Assembly (NCBI GenBank): GCA_002409995.1
Contig: DHOR01000044.1
Location: 1-64,000 of the forward strand
Length of the DNA stretch: 64,000 nucleotides
Source: Hungatella sp. UBA5385
GTDB taxonomy: Bacteria > Bacillota > Clostridia > Lachnospirales > Lachnospiraceae
Reading direction: 5' to 3'
The notes beneath the pieces are model-generated. The model was not told where the DNA came from. It searched no databases and was given only the letters and a program-made list of their open reading frames with translations. Both the position numbers and the translations under genes were made by a program. This document shows positions 46,624-55,242 of the stretch, piece by piece; the first letter of the stretch is position 1; each line of letters opens with the position of its first letter.

Positions 46624-49263
46624 TTATAACCACTCACCAAATTTCTTAATATAAACAGCCTTTAACAGCTGGGTAGAGAGACAGTAACCTGCCAGCACCA
46701 GTGCAAGCCATGGAGCAAAGCTGAGGGGCAGTTTCATCATATCCAGACCAACTGCCAAATCTGAGAATCCGATAAACAGTGCAGCAACAGCTACAATGGC
46801 TGTGGAGATCAGCAGTGATTTGGCTGGACGGCTCTGTAAAAATGGAACTTTACCGGTGCGGATCATATGGATTACCAGTACCTGTGATACTGTACCGAAT
46901 ACGAACCAGCCACACTGGAACAGAGGAGCAAGCTCCATACTATTGGCTCCTATAATCTTCCACATAATAGCAAAACAGAGGATATCAAATACAGAGCTTA
47001 AAGGGCCCATGTAAGCCATAAAGGACTTAATTGATTTTGTCTCCCATTTTCTTGGTTTCATTAAATATTCCTTATCAACACTGTCAAATGGAATGCCCAT
47101 CTGAGAGAAATCGCATAATAAGTTCTGTGTCAGAATTTGCACAGGAAGCATAGGCAGAAATGGCAGGAATATAGAAGCTACAATCACAGAAATCATATTG
47201 CCGAAGTTTCCGCTTGCTGCCATCTTAATGTATTTAACAATGTTGCCGAAGGTTTTACGTCCTTCAATGACACCTTCTTCTAATACCATCAAGTCTTTTT
47301 TCAACAGGATAATATCAGCAGTTTCCTTAGCAATATCAACAGCACTGTCTACTGAAATCCCTACGTCTGCCTGATGGAGAGGCGGTGCATCGTTAATCCC
47401 GTCACCCATATAGCCAACTGTGTGACCATTGGTCTGAAATGCCTTAACCACCCGTTCCTTCTGGGAGGGAGAAAGCTTAGCAAAGAGATCGCAGGTCTTA
47501 ACTGCTTCCAGAAGAGCTGCATCGTCCATGCTCTCCACATCTTTGCCTGTCAGATAGTGGGAATTCTCAACACCTACTTTTCCGCATACCTTCACAGCAA
47601 CACCTTCGCTGTCTCCGGTTAAAACGACAGTGCGCACTCCGTGTTCTTTGAGGGCAGAAATAGCTGCTTTGGCACTCTCTTTGGGCGGATCTAAGAATCC
47701 GATAAATCCGATGAGAACCATTTCACACTCATCAGCAACGCTGAATACTTCAATTCCCGGAACTCTGTTTTTTTGTGCAACAGCAATCATGCGAAGCCCA
47801 TCTGTGTTATGACGCTGATAGGTCTCCATAGCACGCTTCCTGTATTCATCAGTAAGGGGCACAATCTGTCCATCGATTTCAGCGAAAGTGGAAATTGCCA
47901 TGATTTCCTCTACAGCCCCTTTGGTAATCAGCTGGCGTTTGCCGCTATTATCTTCTAATACAACGCTCATTCTGCGTCTGGTAAAGTCAAAGGGAATTTC
48001 ATCTACCCTTGTATACTTGGAGAGAATACCTTCCAAGTCCTGATCCTTTGCTCTGTTAATAATAGCAAGATCAAGAAGGTTTTTCAGCCCTGTCTGAAAA
48101 TAGCTGTTTAAATAAGCATGGCGTAGGATTCTGGTATCATCTTCCCCTACCACATTCATATATTTCTCCAGTACAATTCTGTCCTCTGTCAGGGTTCCTG
48201 TTTTGTCTGTACAGAGAATATCCATTTCCCCAAAGGTCTGAATGGCACCCAGTGTTTTTACAATAACCTTGTGCTTAGACATGGAAACAGCCCCTTTTGC
48301 AAGGGTTGAGGTCATTATGACCGGAAGCATCTCAGGAGTCAGACCTACAGCTATGGTAATTGCAAAGAGGAGAGCGCTGCCCCAGTCCCCTTTGGTAAAT
48401 CCGTTAATCATTAATACAATTGGTACCATAATCAGCATTAGATTGATCAGCAGACGGCTGACGGAATTCACACCGCGCTCAAAGCTGTTCATGGCTCTGT
48501 CACCGGAAAGTGACTTTGCCATAGAGCCGATATAGGTATCATTATTGGTAGCAAGTACTATTCCTGTTGCCGTTCCACTGACCATGTTGGACCCCATAAA
48601 ACCGATGTTTTCAAGATCAGTCAGTGCATCGCCTGGATCATTGTGGATCTGGCTGAATTTCTCAACAGGGTTGGATTCTCCTGTCAGTGCGGCCTGAGCC
48701 ACAAAGGCATCCTTAGTGGTTAAAAAACGGATATCTGCAGGAATCATATCCCCTGCTGACAGGCGTACCATATCACCTGGTACGATCTCAGACATAGGGA
48801 TTTCGATCTGCTTGCCGTCTCTTAGCACATCTGCCTTATTGGAAATCATCTTTGACAGCTTTTCTGCAGCAGCATTGGAGCGTTCGCTTTGCACAAATGC
48901 AACAAGGCTTGATAAGATAATCAGGGACAGAATAATGCCCACTGTCAGATAATCTGGTTTTGGAGAATAAATAACGTCTGTGAAAAATGTAATAACGGAA
49001 ATAACAAATAACACGATGTTAAATGGATTAATCACTGCTTCACGAAGTCTGTGAAGAACTGTATTTTTATTTCCGCTTGTAATCACATTCTTTCCGTATT
49101 CATCCTGCCGTTCCTCCACCTGCTCCGAAGTCAGCCCTCCCGGGGCGGCGGAGAGAGAGGTGTAGAGTTCCTCCATACTGAGGAATGCATAGTTTTCGAG
49201 ATTCTTTTTACTTTCATTTCTTTTTTGCTGAAGCTTAACATTGTTTTTTTTGAAGATTTTCAT
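46624..49263 (-). CDS. mgtA: magnesium-importing P-type ATPase MgtA
   Basis: The 879-residue protein is a P-type ATPase of the MgtA class: TGES in AALTGESNPVEKF, PEMLPVIM (membrane ion site, typical of MgtA/MgtB), phosphorylation site CTDKTGTLTED (Asp near residue 352), KGAVEEIM, and TGDGINDAPPLHQADVGISV hinge. It imports Mg2+ with the gradient. AAAGGACTGATTCC precedes the ATG. The N-terminal 30 residues are Lys/Asn-rich. A promoter and a long structured leader with a terminator lie upstream, so Mg2+ status probably controls it through RNA (inference). Single gene. Confidence 0.95.
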   Translation of the reverse strand: MKIFKKNNVKLQQKRNESKKNLENYAFLSMEELYTSLSAAPGGLTSEQVEERQDEYGKNVITSGNKNTVLHRLREAVINPFNIVLFVISVITFFTDVIYSPKPDYLTVGIILSLIILSSLVAFVQSERSNAAAEKLSKMISNKADVLRDGKQIEIPMSEIVPGDMVRLSAGDMIPADIRFLTTKDAFVAQAALTGESNPVEKFSQIHNDPGDALTDLENIGFMGSNMVSGTATGIVLATNNDTYIGSMAKSLSGDRAMNSFERGVNSVSRLLINLMLIMVPIVLMINGFTKGDWGSALLFAITIAVGLTPEMLPVIMTSTLAKGAVSMSKHKVIVKTLGAIQTFGEMDILCTDKTGTLTEDRIVLEKYMNVVGEDDTRILRHAYLNSYFQTGLKNLLDLAIINRAKDQDLEGILSKYTRVDEIPFDFTRRRMSVVLEDNSGKRQLITKGAVEEIMAISTFAEIDGQIVPLTDEYRKRAMETYQRHNTDGLRMIAVAQKNRVPGIEVFSVADECEMVLIGFIGFLDPPKESAKAAISALKEHGVRTVVLTGDSEGVAVKVCGKVGVENSHYLTGKDVESMDDAALLEAVKTCDLFAKLSPSQKERVVKAFQTNGHTVGYMGDGINDAPPLHQADVGISVDSAVDIAKETADIILLKKDLMVLEEGVIEGRKTFGNIVKYIKMAASGNFGNMISVIVASIFLPFLPMLPVQILTQNLLCDFSQMGIPFDSVDKEYLMKPRKWETKSIKSFMAYMGPLSSVFDILCFAIMWKIIGANSMELAPLFQCGWFVFGTVSQVLVIHMIRTGKVPFLQSRPAKSLLISTAIVAVAALFIGFSDLAVGLDMMKLPLSFAPWLALVLAGYCLSTQLLKAVYIKKFGEWL

Positions 49264-49330
49264 TGGAATCAGTCCTTTCTTTTTAAATTCCCTTGAAAAC
49301 ACAAAAACAACAGGCAGGCTTCCCAATATA

Positions 49331-49358
49331 CCGGAATATCAGTTAAAGCTCATTCCGG
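49331..49358 (-). promoter_or_regulatory. second leader hairpin of mgtA
   Basis: On the minus strand CCGGAAT pairs perfectly with ATTCCGG around a 14-nt loop, between the leader terminator and the mgtA ribosome-binding site. It has no T-run; it may protect or expose the messenger. Confidence 0.5.
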
Positions 49359-49363
49359 CAAAT

Positions 49364-49386
49364 AAAAAAGCCGCCCAAAAGGCGGC
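49364..49386 (-). terminator. leader terminator of mgtA
   Basis: On the minus strand GCCGCC pairs with GGCGGC around a 5-nt loop, followed by six T, a very stable terminator placed between the promoter and the mgtA start codon. This position shows that transcription into mgtA is conditional. Confidence 0.85.
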
Positions 49387-49564
49387 GTAAAGGCACAAAT
49401 CAATAAGCCCATCGAAATATAAGATCAATGGACGACTGATTGCTAATTGCGCGAACCCTTCGGTTTATGTTTTCATCGGGTGTGAAGTCTCTTCTCTGAC
49501 TTCGGGGACAACCGTCCATTCTCTCACTTCCTTTGTTAATAAATTTGGCAGCAACTATTCTGCC
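49387..49564 (-). ncRNA. structured mgtA leader, candidate metal-sensing RNA
   Basis: From the predicted transcript start the minus strand folds into: a first hairpin GGCAG/CTGCC; a long-range stem AATGGACG/CGTCCATT (49520-49513 with 49434-49427); inside it a perfect hairpin GAAGTC/GACTTC with an 8-nt loop and a small AACC/GGTT hairpin. The closing stem plus two or more inner helices make a multi-branch domain ahead of a terminator. It has none of the M-box landmarks I know (for example the conserved UAGGUGAGGCUCC start), so it is either a divergent or a new type. Confidence 0.55.
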
Positions 49565-49570
49565 ATGTTA

Positions 49571-49599
49571 ATCATAACACTAGTTTAGGGAGGAGTCAA
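49571..49599 (-). promoter_or_regulatory. mgtA promoter
   Basis: On the minus strand TTGACT and TATGAT are 17 nt apart, giving a start about 300 nt before the mgtA ATG. The space between holds the structured leader and terminator. Confidence 0.65.
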
Positions 49600-49716
49600 G
49601 AATGGTATTAAAAAAAAGGAATATTTGGATTTTTCATACAATTATATTTAGTATTGGCGAAAACATCAGGTTTATTCTAAAATGGAAATAAAAAACCAGA
49701 AGCTTTTGCTTCCGGT

Positions 49717-51132
49717 TTATTTTGTGTCTTTAAAAGATGTACGTGTGATTTTTTCCCAACGATGCTTATACTTCCTTTTGCCAAAAAGAGCCTGTAGACG
49801 GAAAACCACATTGACAAAGTGATAAAAAAAGTTATCCAGCAGGGCTAAAAAAGCCAGCTGCAGAAAATCTTTAAATTGTACCTTTCGATTAAATACAGCC
49901 ATATCTACGGCAATAGCTCCAATAGATACAAGAATGCCAAGGAGCAGTCCACCTGTACAGAAAAGCAGGAAACCATAGGGTGTTATAATTCCTAAATAAA
50001 AGCTGAGAGGCATTGCAATAAGTCCCAGCAGCTCGATGACAGGGCCCCATAATTCATATACAAACTGATAGGGCATACCGATAAAACCTACAGTGCCGTA
50101 TCTGGGATTAAGCAGTAAACGTTTAAATTTAGACATAACCTGCATTAGTCCGGCATGCCAGCGTCGTCTCTGACCACGTAATTCTTTATACGTTTCAGGT
50201 CCCTGAGTCCAGCAAATGGCATTGGGGGCAAATACAATGCTGTATTTCCGCTTATTTTCTTTCATATAAGCGTGAAGCTTCATAACAAGATCCATATCTT
50301 CGCCAATCGTATCAAGAGAATATCCTCCAACTTCAATAACAGAAGCTTTGTGGAAGGCACCAAAAGCTCCGGAGATCACCATAAGACATCCTAATTGGGA
50401 ATTAAAAGTACGTCCCACCAGAAATGCACGGCTATATTCAAGCACCTGAAAACGAGCCCACCAGTTCTTGGGCATACGGAAATTAGTTACTGTGTAATCT
50501 TTTATTTCATTGCCATTGCTCATACGCATCATTCCGCCTACTGCAACGCAGTCTTTATTATTCATGAAGACTCTTGCAACCCAGTCAAGAGAATCCCTGT
50601 CAAGAAGACAGTCAGAGTCCATGTTAATAAAATATGGGTAACGGCTGGCATTAATTCCTGCATTACAGGCATCTGCTTTGGCTCCCCCGTTTTCCTTATC
50701 AATGACAGTGAGCTTTGGAATCTTGGGATTCCGGTATACTCCCCTGATTTTTGCACATTGAACCTGACGCTGAATTGGATAGCTTATTTTGCGAAGATTA
50801 AATTCCTTAATCAGTTTTTCCAGAGAATCATCAGAAGAACCATCATTAACAACCACAACTTCATAAACCGGATAATTTAAATTCAACATTCCTTTTACAG
50901 AATCCACAATAACCGGCCCTTCATTGTAAGCAGGGGCAATAATTGATATAGGAATCAATTCCGGTGTTTTTCTTAAAGAATCCACGCCAAAAAGATATTC
51001 TTTTCTCTTGTTGGAATAAACAATAATCAGCGATCCGATTAACTGAATAATCTGCCAGAAAGAAACAACAAGCACATAGACAAGAATAAAGTAATTATAT
51101 GTATAAGCAACATTATATAATATATTTCTCAA
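49717..51132 (-). CDS. membrane glycosyltransferase, family 2 (processive type)
   Basis: The 471-residue protein has an N-terminal membrane helix, a GT2 catalytic domain (ISIIAPAYNEGPVIVDSVKGMLNLNYPVYEVVVVNDGSSDDS; NMDSDCLLDRDSL as the D-x-D; GAFGAFHK; TIGEDMDL; and Q-R-R-R-W in LRGQRRRWHAGLM), and three or four C-terminal helices. The D, DxD, ED, QxxRW set marks processive enzymes such as hyaluronan, cellulose or poly-GlcNAc synthases. It starts at TTG after AAGGAG (11-nt spacing). The HEAT-repeat gene lies 15 nt upstream. It likely makes an exopolysaccharide. Confidence 0.93.
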   Translation of the reverse strand: MRNILYNVAYTYNYFILVYVLVVSFWQIIQLIGSLIIVYSNKRKEYLFGVDSLRKTPELIPISIIAPAYNEGPVIVDSVKGMLNLNYPVYEVVVVNDGSSDDSLEKLIKEFNLRKISYPIQRQVQCAKIRGVYRNPKIPKLTVIDKENGGAKADACNAGINASRYPYFINMDSDCLLDRDSLDWVARVFMNNKDCVAVGGMMRMSNGNEIKDYTVTNFRMPKNWWARFQVLEYSRAFLVGRTFNSQLGCLMVISGAFGAFHKASVIEVGGYSLDTIGEDMDLVMKLHAYMKENKRKYSIVFAPNAICWTQGPETYKELRGQRRRWHAGLMQVMSKFKRLLLNPRYGTVGFIGMPYQFVYELWGPVIELLGLIAMPLSFYLGIITPYGFLLFCTGGLLLGILVSIGAIAVDMAVFNRKVQFKDFLQLAFLALLDNFFYHFVNVVFRLQALFGKRKYKHRWEKITRTSFKDTK

Positions 51133-51147
51133 AATAGTCTATTCTCC

Positions 51148-52275
51148 TTACGGCTCTTTTTCTAAAGCCTCCTGTAAACGTTCTACAAGTGAATTGAGAT
51201 TTTTCGCTTCCGCATTATATTGCAGACTTTCAATTGCAAAACGATCTTTTGTTTTTAAAACATCGGTAATCACTGACTCAAGATCAGGGAAAGCTAAGAG
51301 GGCAAGAGCAGCATTCTGTCTAACCCACCATTTAGAATCACATATAGCTGTAATCAGCGGCTGTCTTGCCCGTTCATCAGGTATACTTTCCAGCCCCTTG
51401 GCAGCAACAGCCCGCATCTGCCAGTCAGGGTCCTGCAATGCGCTGATCATCTCAGGTATTAAGGAATGATCCTCTGCTGCAGAAATGGCTTTAATTGAAG
51501 CAATGCGCATCTCATGGGGATTATCTTCTGTATACAGTTCAAGAATTCTATCTTTAAATGCCAATGCGGTTTCTTTGTCAATACATTTTAAAAACATAGT
51601 AATTAAAGCTGATGAATCTCCATTTAAAATGCGGTTGTAAAATACAAGCCGGCTCTCTGGAGACATCAGGTTTATAATTTCCTGCAGAGTCCGTTCATTT
51701 ACATGCAGTGAGTCTTTAATACTATTAAAAGCCTGATAAATCATCTCTGGGTCATCAAAACGGGTGAGAGCAAGTAAAATATCGTACTGCAAATGGACCT
51801 TATTCTTCAAATGAAACAACAGATAAGGTATTGCAGGTTCATACAAATATGTTTTAGCTTCAAAACAGCCACGTAAAATAGAAGATGTATCTTTTGTCTT
51901 CAGATTTTTAATGGTTCGCCCAGGAAGCTCTAATTCATAAGCTATGATACGTGCCACATCTGACTTTTCTTTTTCCTGTTCAACAATCTCAAAAAAAATT
52001 TCTTCTATTAAATAATAGTAACGCTTTTTTTTAAGCTTAGGTTTGCAATAACTGGTAAATGATGCAAGTTCTTTATTAAAATCCCCCTGGTTTGCCTTGG
52101 AGATTAAGCTTTCTATTTTATTCTTTAGTTTTTCTTTTTCTTGGTTGTGCCATAGTCTTTCCAGCTCAAATATCCATCTTGTCAATGCAGTGAAGATGAA
52201 AATACCTACTACAATTACAAATATGATAATTATTAACCACTCATAAAACCCATATTCTAAATCTTTAAGTCCCAA
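51148..52275 (-). CDS. membrane-anchored HEAT-repeat protein
   Basis: The 375-residue protein has one N-terminal membrane helix (EWLIIIIFVIVVGIFIFTALT), a basic helical segment, then HEAT-like repeats to the end (for example ASIKAISAAEDHSLIPEMISALQDPDWQMRAVAAKGLESIPDERARQPLITAICDSKWWVRQNAALALL). HEAT solenoids bind partners; membrane anchoring and operon place it with the glycosyltransferase, as a regulator or scaffold. I take the TTG behind AGGTGG as start; an ATG 13 codons upstream, giving 388 residues, has no ribosome-binding site. Confidence 0.82.
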   Translation of the reverse strand: MGLKDLEYGFYEWLIIIIFVIVVGIFIFTALTRWIFELERLWHNQEKEKLKNKIESLISKANQGDFNKELASFTSYCKPKLKKKRYYYLIEEIFFEIVEQEKEKSDVARIIAYELELPGRTIKNLKTKDTSSILRGCFEAKTYLYEPAIPYLLFHLKNKVHLQYDILLALTRFDDPEMIYQAFNSIKDSLHVNERTLQEIINLMSPESRLVFYNRILNGDSSALITMFLKCIDKETALAFKDRILELYTEDNPHEMRIASIKAISAAEDHSLIPEMISALQDPDWQMRAVAAKGLESIPDERARQPLITAICDSKWWVRQNAALALLAFPDLESVITDVLKTKDRFAIESLQYNAEAKNLNSLVERLQEALEKEP

Positions 52276-52585
52276 GGGTATCCACCTGCCATCTCTACAG
52301 AAACAATCTATCATAAAAAATAAAATTAATAACTATTGTCACGGACTATAGCAATCATACATTATAACATAAGAGAGGTAAAAAAACAACAGGTATCAAA
52401 TTTTTTCAGTGATACCTTTCAAGCTCTTTAAAAGACATAGTTGAGAAATAAACATTATAATCTATAGTAAGAATATCATTAGCCTGTTTAAAAGTCAATT
52501 CGCCAGATCTGTGCTATTTTTGTCACTTTATTTCCCCTAAAATAGTGTATAATAGTTTCATACACGAGATACAGGAGGTAATTCA
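52276..52585. other. spacer between the divergent HEAT and RsmH genes
   Basis: A perfect 8-bp hairpin, AGGTATCA/TGATACCT, lies at 52390-52416. A TATAAT at 52548-52553, 33 nt before rsmH, is likely its -10, but the -35 is poor. Nothing else is recognised. Confidence 0.4.
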
Positions 52586-53635
52586 ATGGAACATCAGGAA
52601 CAGCCACATAAACGGCGGGTCCGTTATAAGGGAACCCATCCCAGAAGCTATAAAGAAAAATACAAAGAACTTCAGCCTGATAAATATGGGGATATTATAG
52701 AAAAAGTGAAAAGCAAAGGTGGAACACCAGCAGGAACTCATCGATCCATCTGTGTGAAGGAGATTCTGGATTTCTTTCAGATTCAGCCAGGTCAGAAGGG
52801 GTTAGATGCTACTTTAGGCTATGGTGGGCATACCTTGGAGATGCTTAAGTGTCTGGGAACAGAAGGTCATCTCTATGCACTTGACGTTGATCCCGTTGAG
52901 CTGGTGAAAACAAGAAAACGTTTGGAGGATCAGGGATATGGTCAGGATATGCTGACCATCAGGCAGCTGAATTTTGCCAATATTGATCAGATTGGGGCAG
53001 AGGTAGGGCCTTTTGACTTTGTGCTGGCAGACCTTGGAGTATCCTCTATGCAGATTGATAATCCGGACAGAGGATTTTCCTATAAAACTGAGGGACCTTT
53101 GGATTTACGGCTGAACCCGGAAAAGGGAATTACTGCAGCTGACCGGCTGAAGGACATTACTCAGAAGGAGCTTCAGGGAATGCTTGAGGAAAATGCAGAT
53201 GAACCCTATGCAGAAGAGATATCCAGAGCTGTTGTAACCAAGATAAAAAAAGGCGGTAAGATTACTACCACTTCAGAATTACAGTCTATTATAGAAGAAA
53301 CACTTTCTTTTCTTCCTGAAGATAAAAGAAAAGAAGCAGTTAAAAAATCCTGTCAGAGAACCTTTCAGGCACTTCGCATAGATGTGAATCATGAATATGA
53401 GGTCTTATATGAATTTCTGGAAAAACTTCCTCAGGTTCTGGCAGAAGGTGGAAAAGCTGCTATCCTCACCTTCCATTCAGGAGAGGACCGTTTGGTGAAG
53501 AAATCCTTTAAACGTCTTTATAAAGAGGGGGTTTACAGTGAGATTGCCAATGAAGTTATCAGACCCTCTGCAGAAGAATGCAGAGATAACAGCAGGGCAA
53601 GGTCCACCAAGATGCGGTGGGCTGTTAAAGCATAA
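52586..53635 (+). CDS. rsmH: 16S rRNA m4C1402 methyltransferase RsmH-like, extended N-terminus
   Basis: The 349-residue protein matches RsmH: GLDATLGYGGHTLEML (SAM site), DFVLADLGVSSMQIDNPDRGFSYKTEGPLDLRLNPEKG, RTFQALRIDVNHEYEVLYEFLEKLPQVLAEGGKAAILTFHSGEDRLVKKSFKR and final RARSTKMRWAVK. RsmH N4-methylates C1402 of 16S rRNA. Two oddities: a 50-residue Lys/Arg-rich N-terminal extension (MEHQEQPHKRRVRYKGTHPR...), and it is not in a cell-wall (mraZ-ftsL) cluster, so it may be a second, divergent member with its own rRNA target. FHSGEDR replaces the common FHSLEDR. AGGAGG precedes the ATG. Confidence 0.85.
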   Translation: MEHQEQPHKRRVRYKGTHPRSYKEKYKELQPDKYGDIIEKVKSKGGTPAGTHRSICVKEILDFFQIQPGQKGLDATLGYGGHTLEMLKCLGTEGHLYALDVDPVELVKTRKRLEDQGYGQDMLTIRQLNFANIDQIGAEVGPFDFVLADLGVSSMQIDNPDRGFSYKTEGPLDLRLNPEKGITAADRLKDITQKELQGMLEENADEPYAEEISRAVVTKIKKGGKITTTSELQSIIEETLSFLPEDKRKEAVKKSCQRTFQALRIDVNHEYEVLYEFLEKLPQVLAEGGKAAILTFHSGEDRLVKKSFKRLYKEGVYSEIANEVIRPSAEECRDNSRARSTKMRWAVKA

Positions 53636-53687
53636 CTAGATTATAAGGTATAGATTATATTAAAAAGTGTATCGATCATATCTAATA

Positions 53688-53737
53688 AAAAGCAATGCAG
53701 CAGTGTGATGAATCGCTCACACTGCTGCATTGCTTTT
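53688..53737. terminator. terminator between rsmH and thyA
   Basis: AAAGCAATGCAGCAGTGTGA pairs perfectly (20 bp) with its inverse around an 8-nt loop, with A- and T-runs on both sides. It serves both convergent genes. Confidence 0.9.
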
Positions 53738-53768
53738 TATTTATAATGCTGAATGAATCCCTGTCATA

Positions 53769-54599
53769 TTAAATTGCTACAGGTATCTTAACTTTAAATG
53801 GATGATATTCATAATTCTCAAAGGAGAAGCTGTCCACCTTAAAATCATAAAAATCCGTAACTGTCTCATCCATCTTAAATTCAGGAGCATCGTAAGGTGT
53901 TCTGGCAATTAAATCCTCTACAATAGGAATATGTCTGTCATAAATATGTGCGTCTGCAATGACATGAACCAGTTCTCCAACCTGTAAACCGCTGACTTTT
54001 GCCATCATGTGAACCAGAACTGCATATTGTGTCACATTCCAGTTGTTGGCAGTGAGCATATCCTGTGACCGCTGATTTAATATGGCATTGAGCACATTGC
54101 CGGATACATTAAAGGTCATACTGTAAGCACAGGGATAAAGTCCCATCTCACTAAGATCATGGTGATTATATAAGTTTGTCATAATTCTTCTGCTTAAAGG
54201 GTTGTGTTTTAAATCATATAATACACGATCCACCTGATCAAATTCCCCTTCTGAGTATTTGTGCTTTACAGCCAGCTGATATCCATATGCCTTACCGATG
54301 CTTCCTGTCTCATCAGCCCAGGAATCCCAGATATGGCTGCCAAGCTCCTGAATCTGGTTGGATTTCTTCTGCCAGATCCACAGCAGCTCATCAATGGCTG
54401 ATTTAAAAGCAGTTCTTCTTATCGTAAGAATAGGGAATTCCTTAGATAGATCATAGCGGTTGACAATGCCGAATTTCTTAATGGTATGGGCAGGAGCCTT
54501 ATCCTCCCACACAGGACGAACCTCATGATCTCTATCCCAGGTACCTGTTGAAAGTATTTCTTTGCAATTATTTATAAATATTTGATCTGCGTAGCTCAT
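53769..54599 (-). CDS. thyA: thymidylate synthase ThyA
   Basis: The 276-residue protein has the ThyA features: RTAFKSAIDELLWIWQKKSNQIQELGSHIWDSWADETGSIGKAYGYQLAVKHKYSEGEFDQVDRVLYDLKHNPLSRRIM, catalytic Cys in LYPCAYSMTF (around residue 157), and QRSQDMLTANNWNVTQYAVLVHMMA. It uses methylene-tetrahydrofolate to make dTMP and dihydrofolate, which the divergent DHFR genes recycle. GGAGG lies 11 nt before the ATG. The segment around the catalytic Cys (PCAYS rather than PCHTL) is of the Bacillus-type variant. Confidence 0.94.
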   Translation of the reverse strand: MSYADQIFINNCKEILSTGTWDRDHEVRPVWEDKAPAHTIKKFGIVNRYDLSKEFPILTIRRTAFKSAIDELLWIWQKKSNQIQELGSHIWDSWADETGSIGKAYGYQLAVKHKYSEGEFDQVDRVLYDLKHNPLSRRIMTNLYNHHDLSEMGLYPCAYSMTFNVSGNVLNAILNQRSQDMLTANNWNVTQYAVLVHMMAKVSGLQVGELVHVIADAHIYDRHIPIVEDLIARTPYDAPEFKMDETVTDFYDFKVDSFSFENYEYHPFKVKIPVAI

Positions 54600-54731
54600 A
54601 GTAACAGTATCCTCCCTCTCAATTTCTCTATAAGAAATTATATCAGAAATATAATGAAAGACAAGTTTATATTTGCAAATATACAAGAACCGACTATAAT
54701 AATGAGAGAGGAAACAGAAGGGAGAATGCAG

Positions 54732-55238
54732 ATGAATACAATACTTGCAGCAGATAGAAACTGGGGAATCGGCAGAGACGGAGGTTTACTCACCCACCTT
54801 CCTGAGGATATGAAATATTTCCGCACCACAACTAAGGACAAGGTAGTTGTTATGGGCAGAAAAACTCTGGAAAGCTTTCCTGGAGGAAATCCATTAAAAA
54901 ACAGAGTCAATATAGTATTAACAGCTGATAAAACGTATAAAAAGGAAGGGGTTCTTCTGTGCCATAACATAGAAGAGGTGCTGGAAGAGCTGAAGAAATA
55001 CCAGGATGATCAGATTTACATTATTGGAGGCGGAGTTGTATATAAGGAGTTTCTTCCTTATTGTAATACGGCATATGTCACTGCACTGGATGCAGACCTT
55101 CAGCCGGATACCTGGTTTCCTGATTTAAACAAAGAAGAGGGCTGGGTATTAAAGGAAAAAGGTGAGGAGAAGGAGTATGAGGGTCTAAAATTTCGTTTTA
55201 CAACCTATATAAATGAAAATGCAAAGAACTGGAGGTAA
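54732..55238 (+). CDS. dihydrofolate reductase 1
   Basis: The 168-residue protein has DHFR motifs: AADRNWGIGRDGGLLTHLPEDMKYFRTTT (Trp and the catalytic Asp in LPED), VVMGRKTLESFPGGNPLKNRVNIVLT (NADPH binding) and IYIIGGGVVYKEFLP (GG loop). It reduces dihydrofolate to tetrahydrofolate. The chosen ATG follows AGGGAG with 7-nt spacing; one ATG two codons earlier is closer to the site. It is divergent from thyA, 132 nt away, and followed after 4 nt by a second DHFR gene. Confidence 0.92.
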   Translation: MNTILAADRNWGIGRDGGLLTHLPEDMKYFRTTTKDKVVVMGRKTLESFPGGNPLKNRVNIVLTADKTYKKEGVLLCHNIEEVLEELKKYQDDQIYIIGGGVVYKEFLPYCNTAYVTALDADLQPDTWFPDLNKEEGWVLKEKGEEKEYEGLKFRFTTYINENAKNWR

Positions 55239-55242
55239 ACCA

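Noticed and set aside
49387..49564. mgtA leader considered as a standard M-box riboswitch.
   Set aside because: The conserved M-box sequence blocks I know are not present; kept as an unclassified structured leader.
50395..50880. A 161-codon plus-strand frame opposite the glycosyltransferase.
   Set aside because: Antisense to conserved catalytic motifs; no ribosome-binding site or recognised domain.
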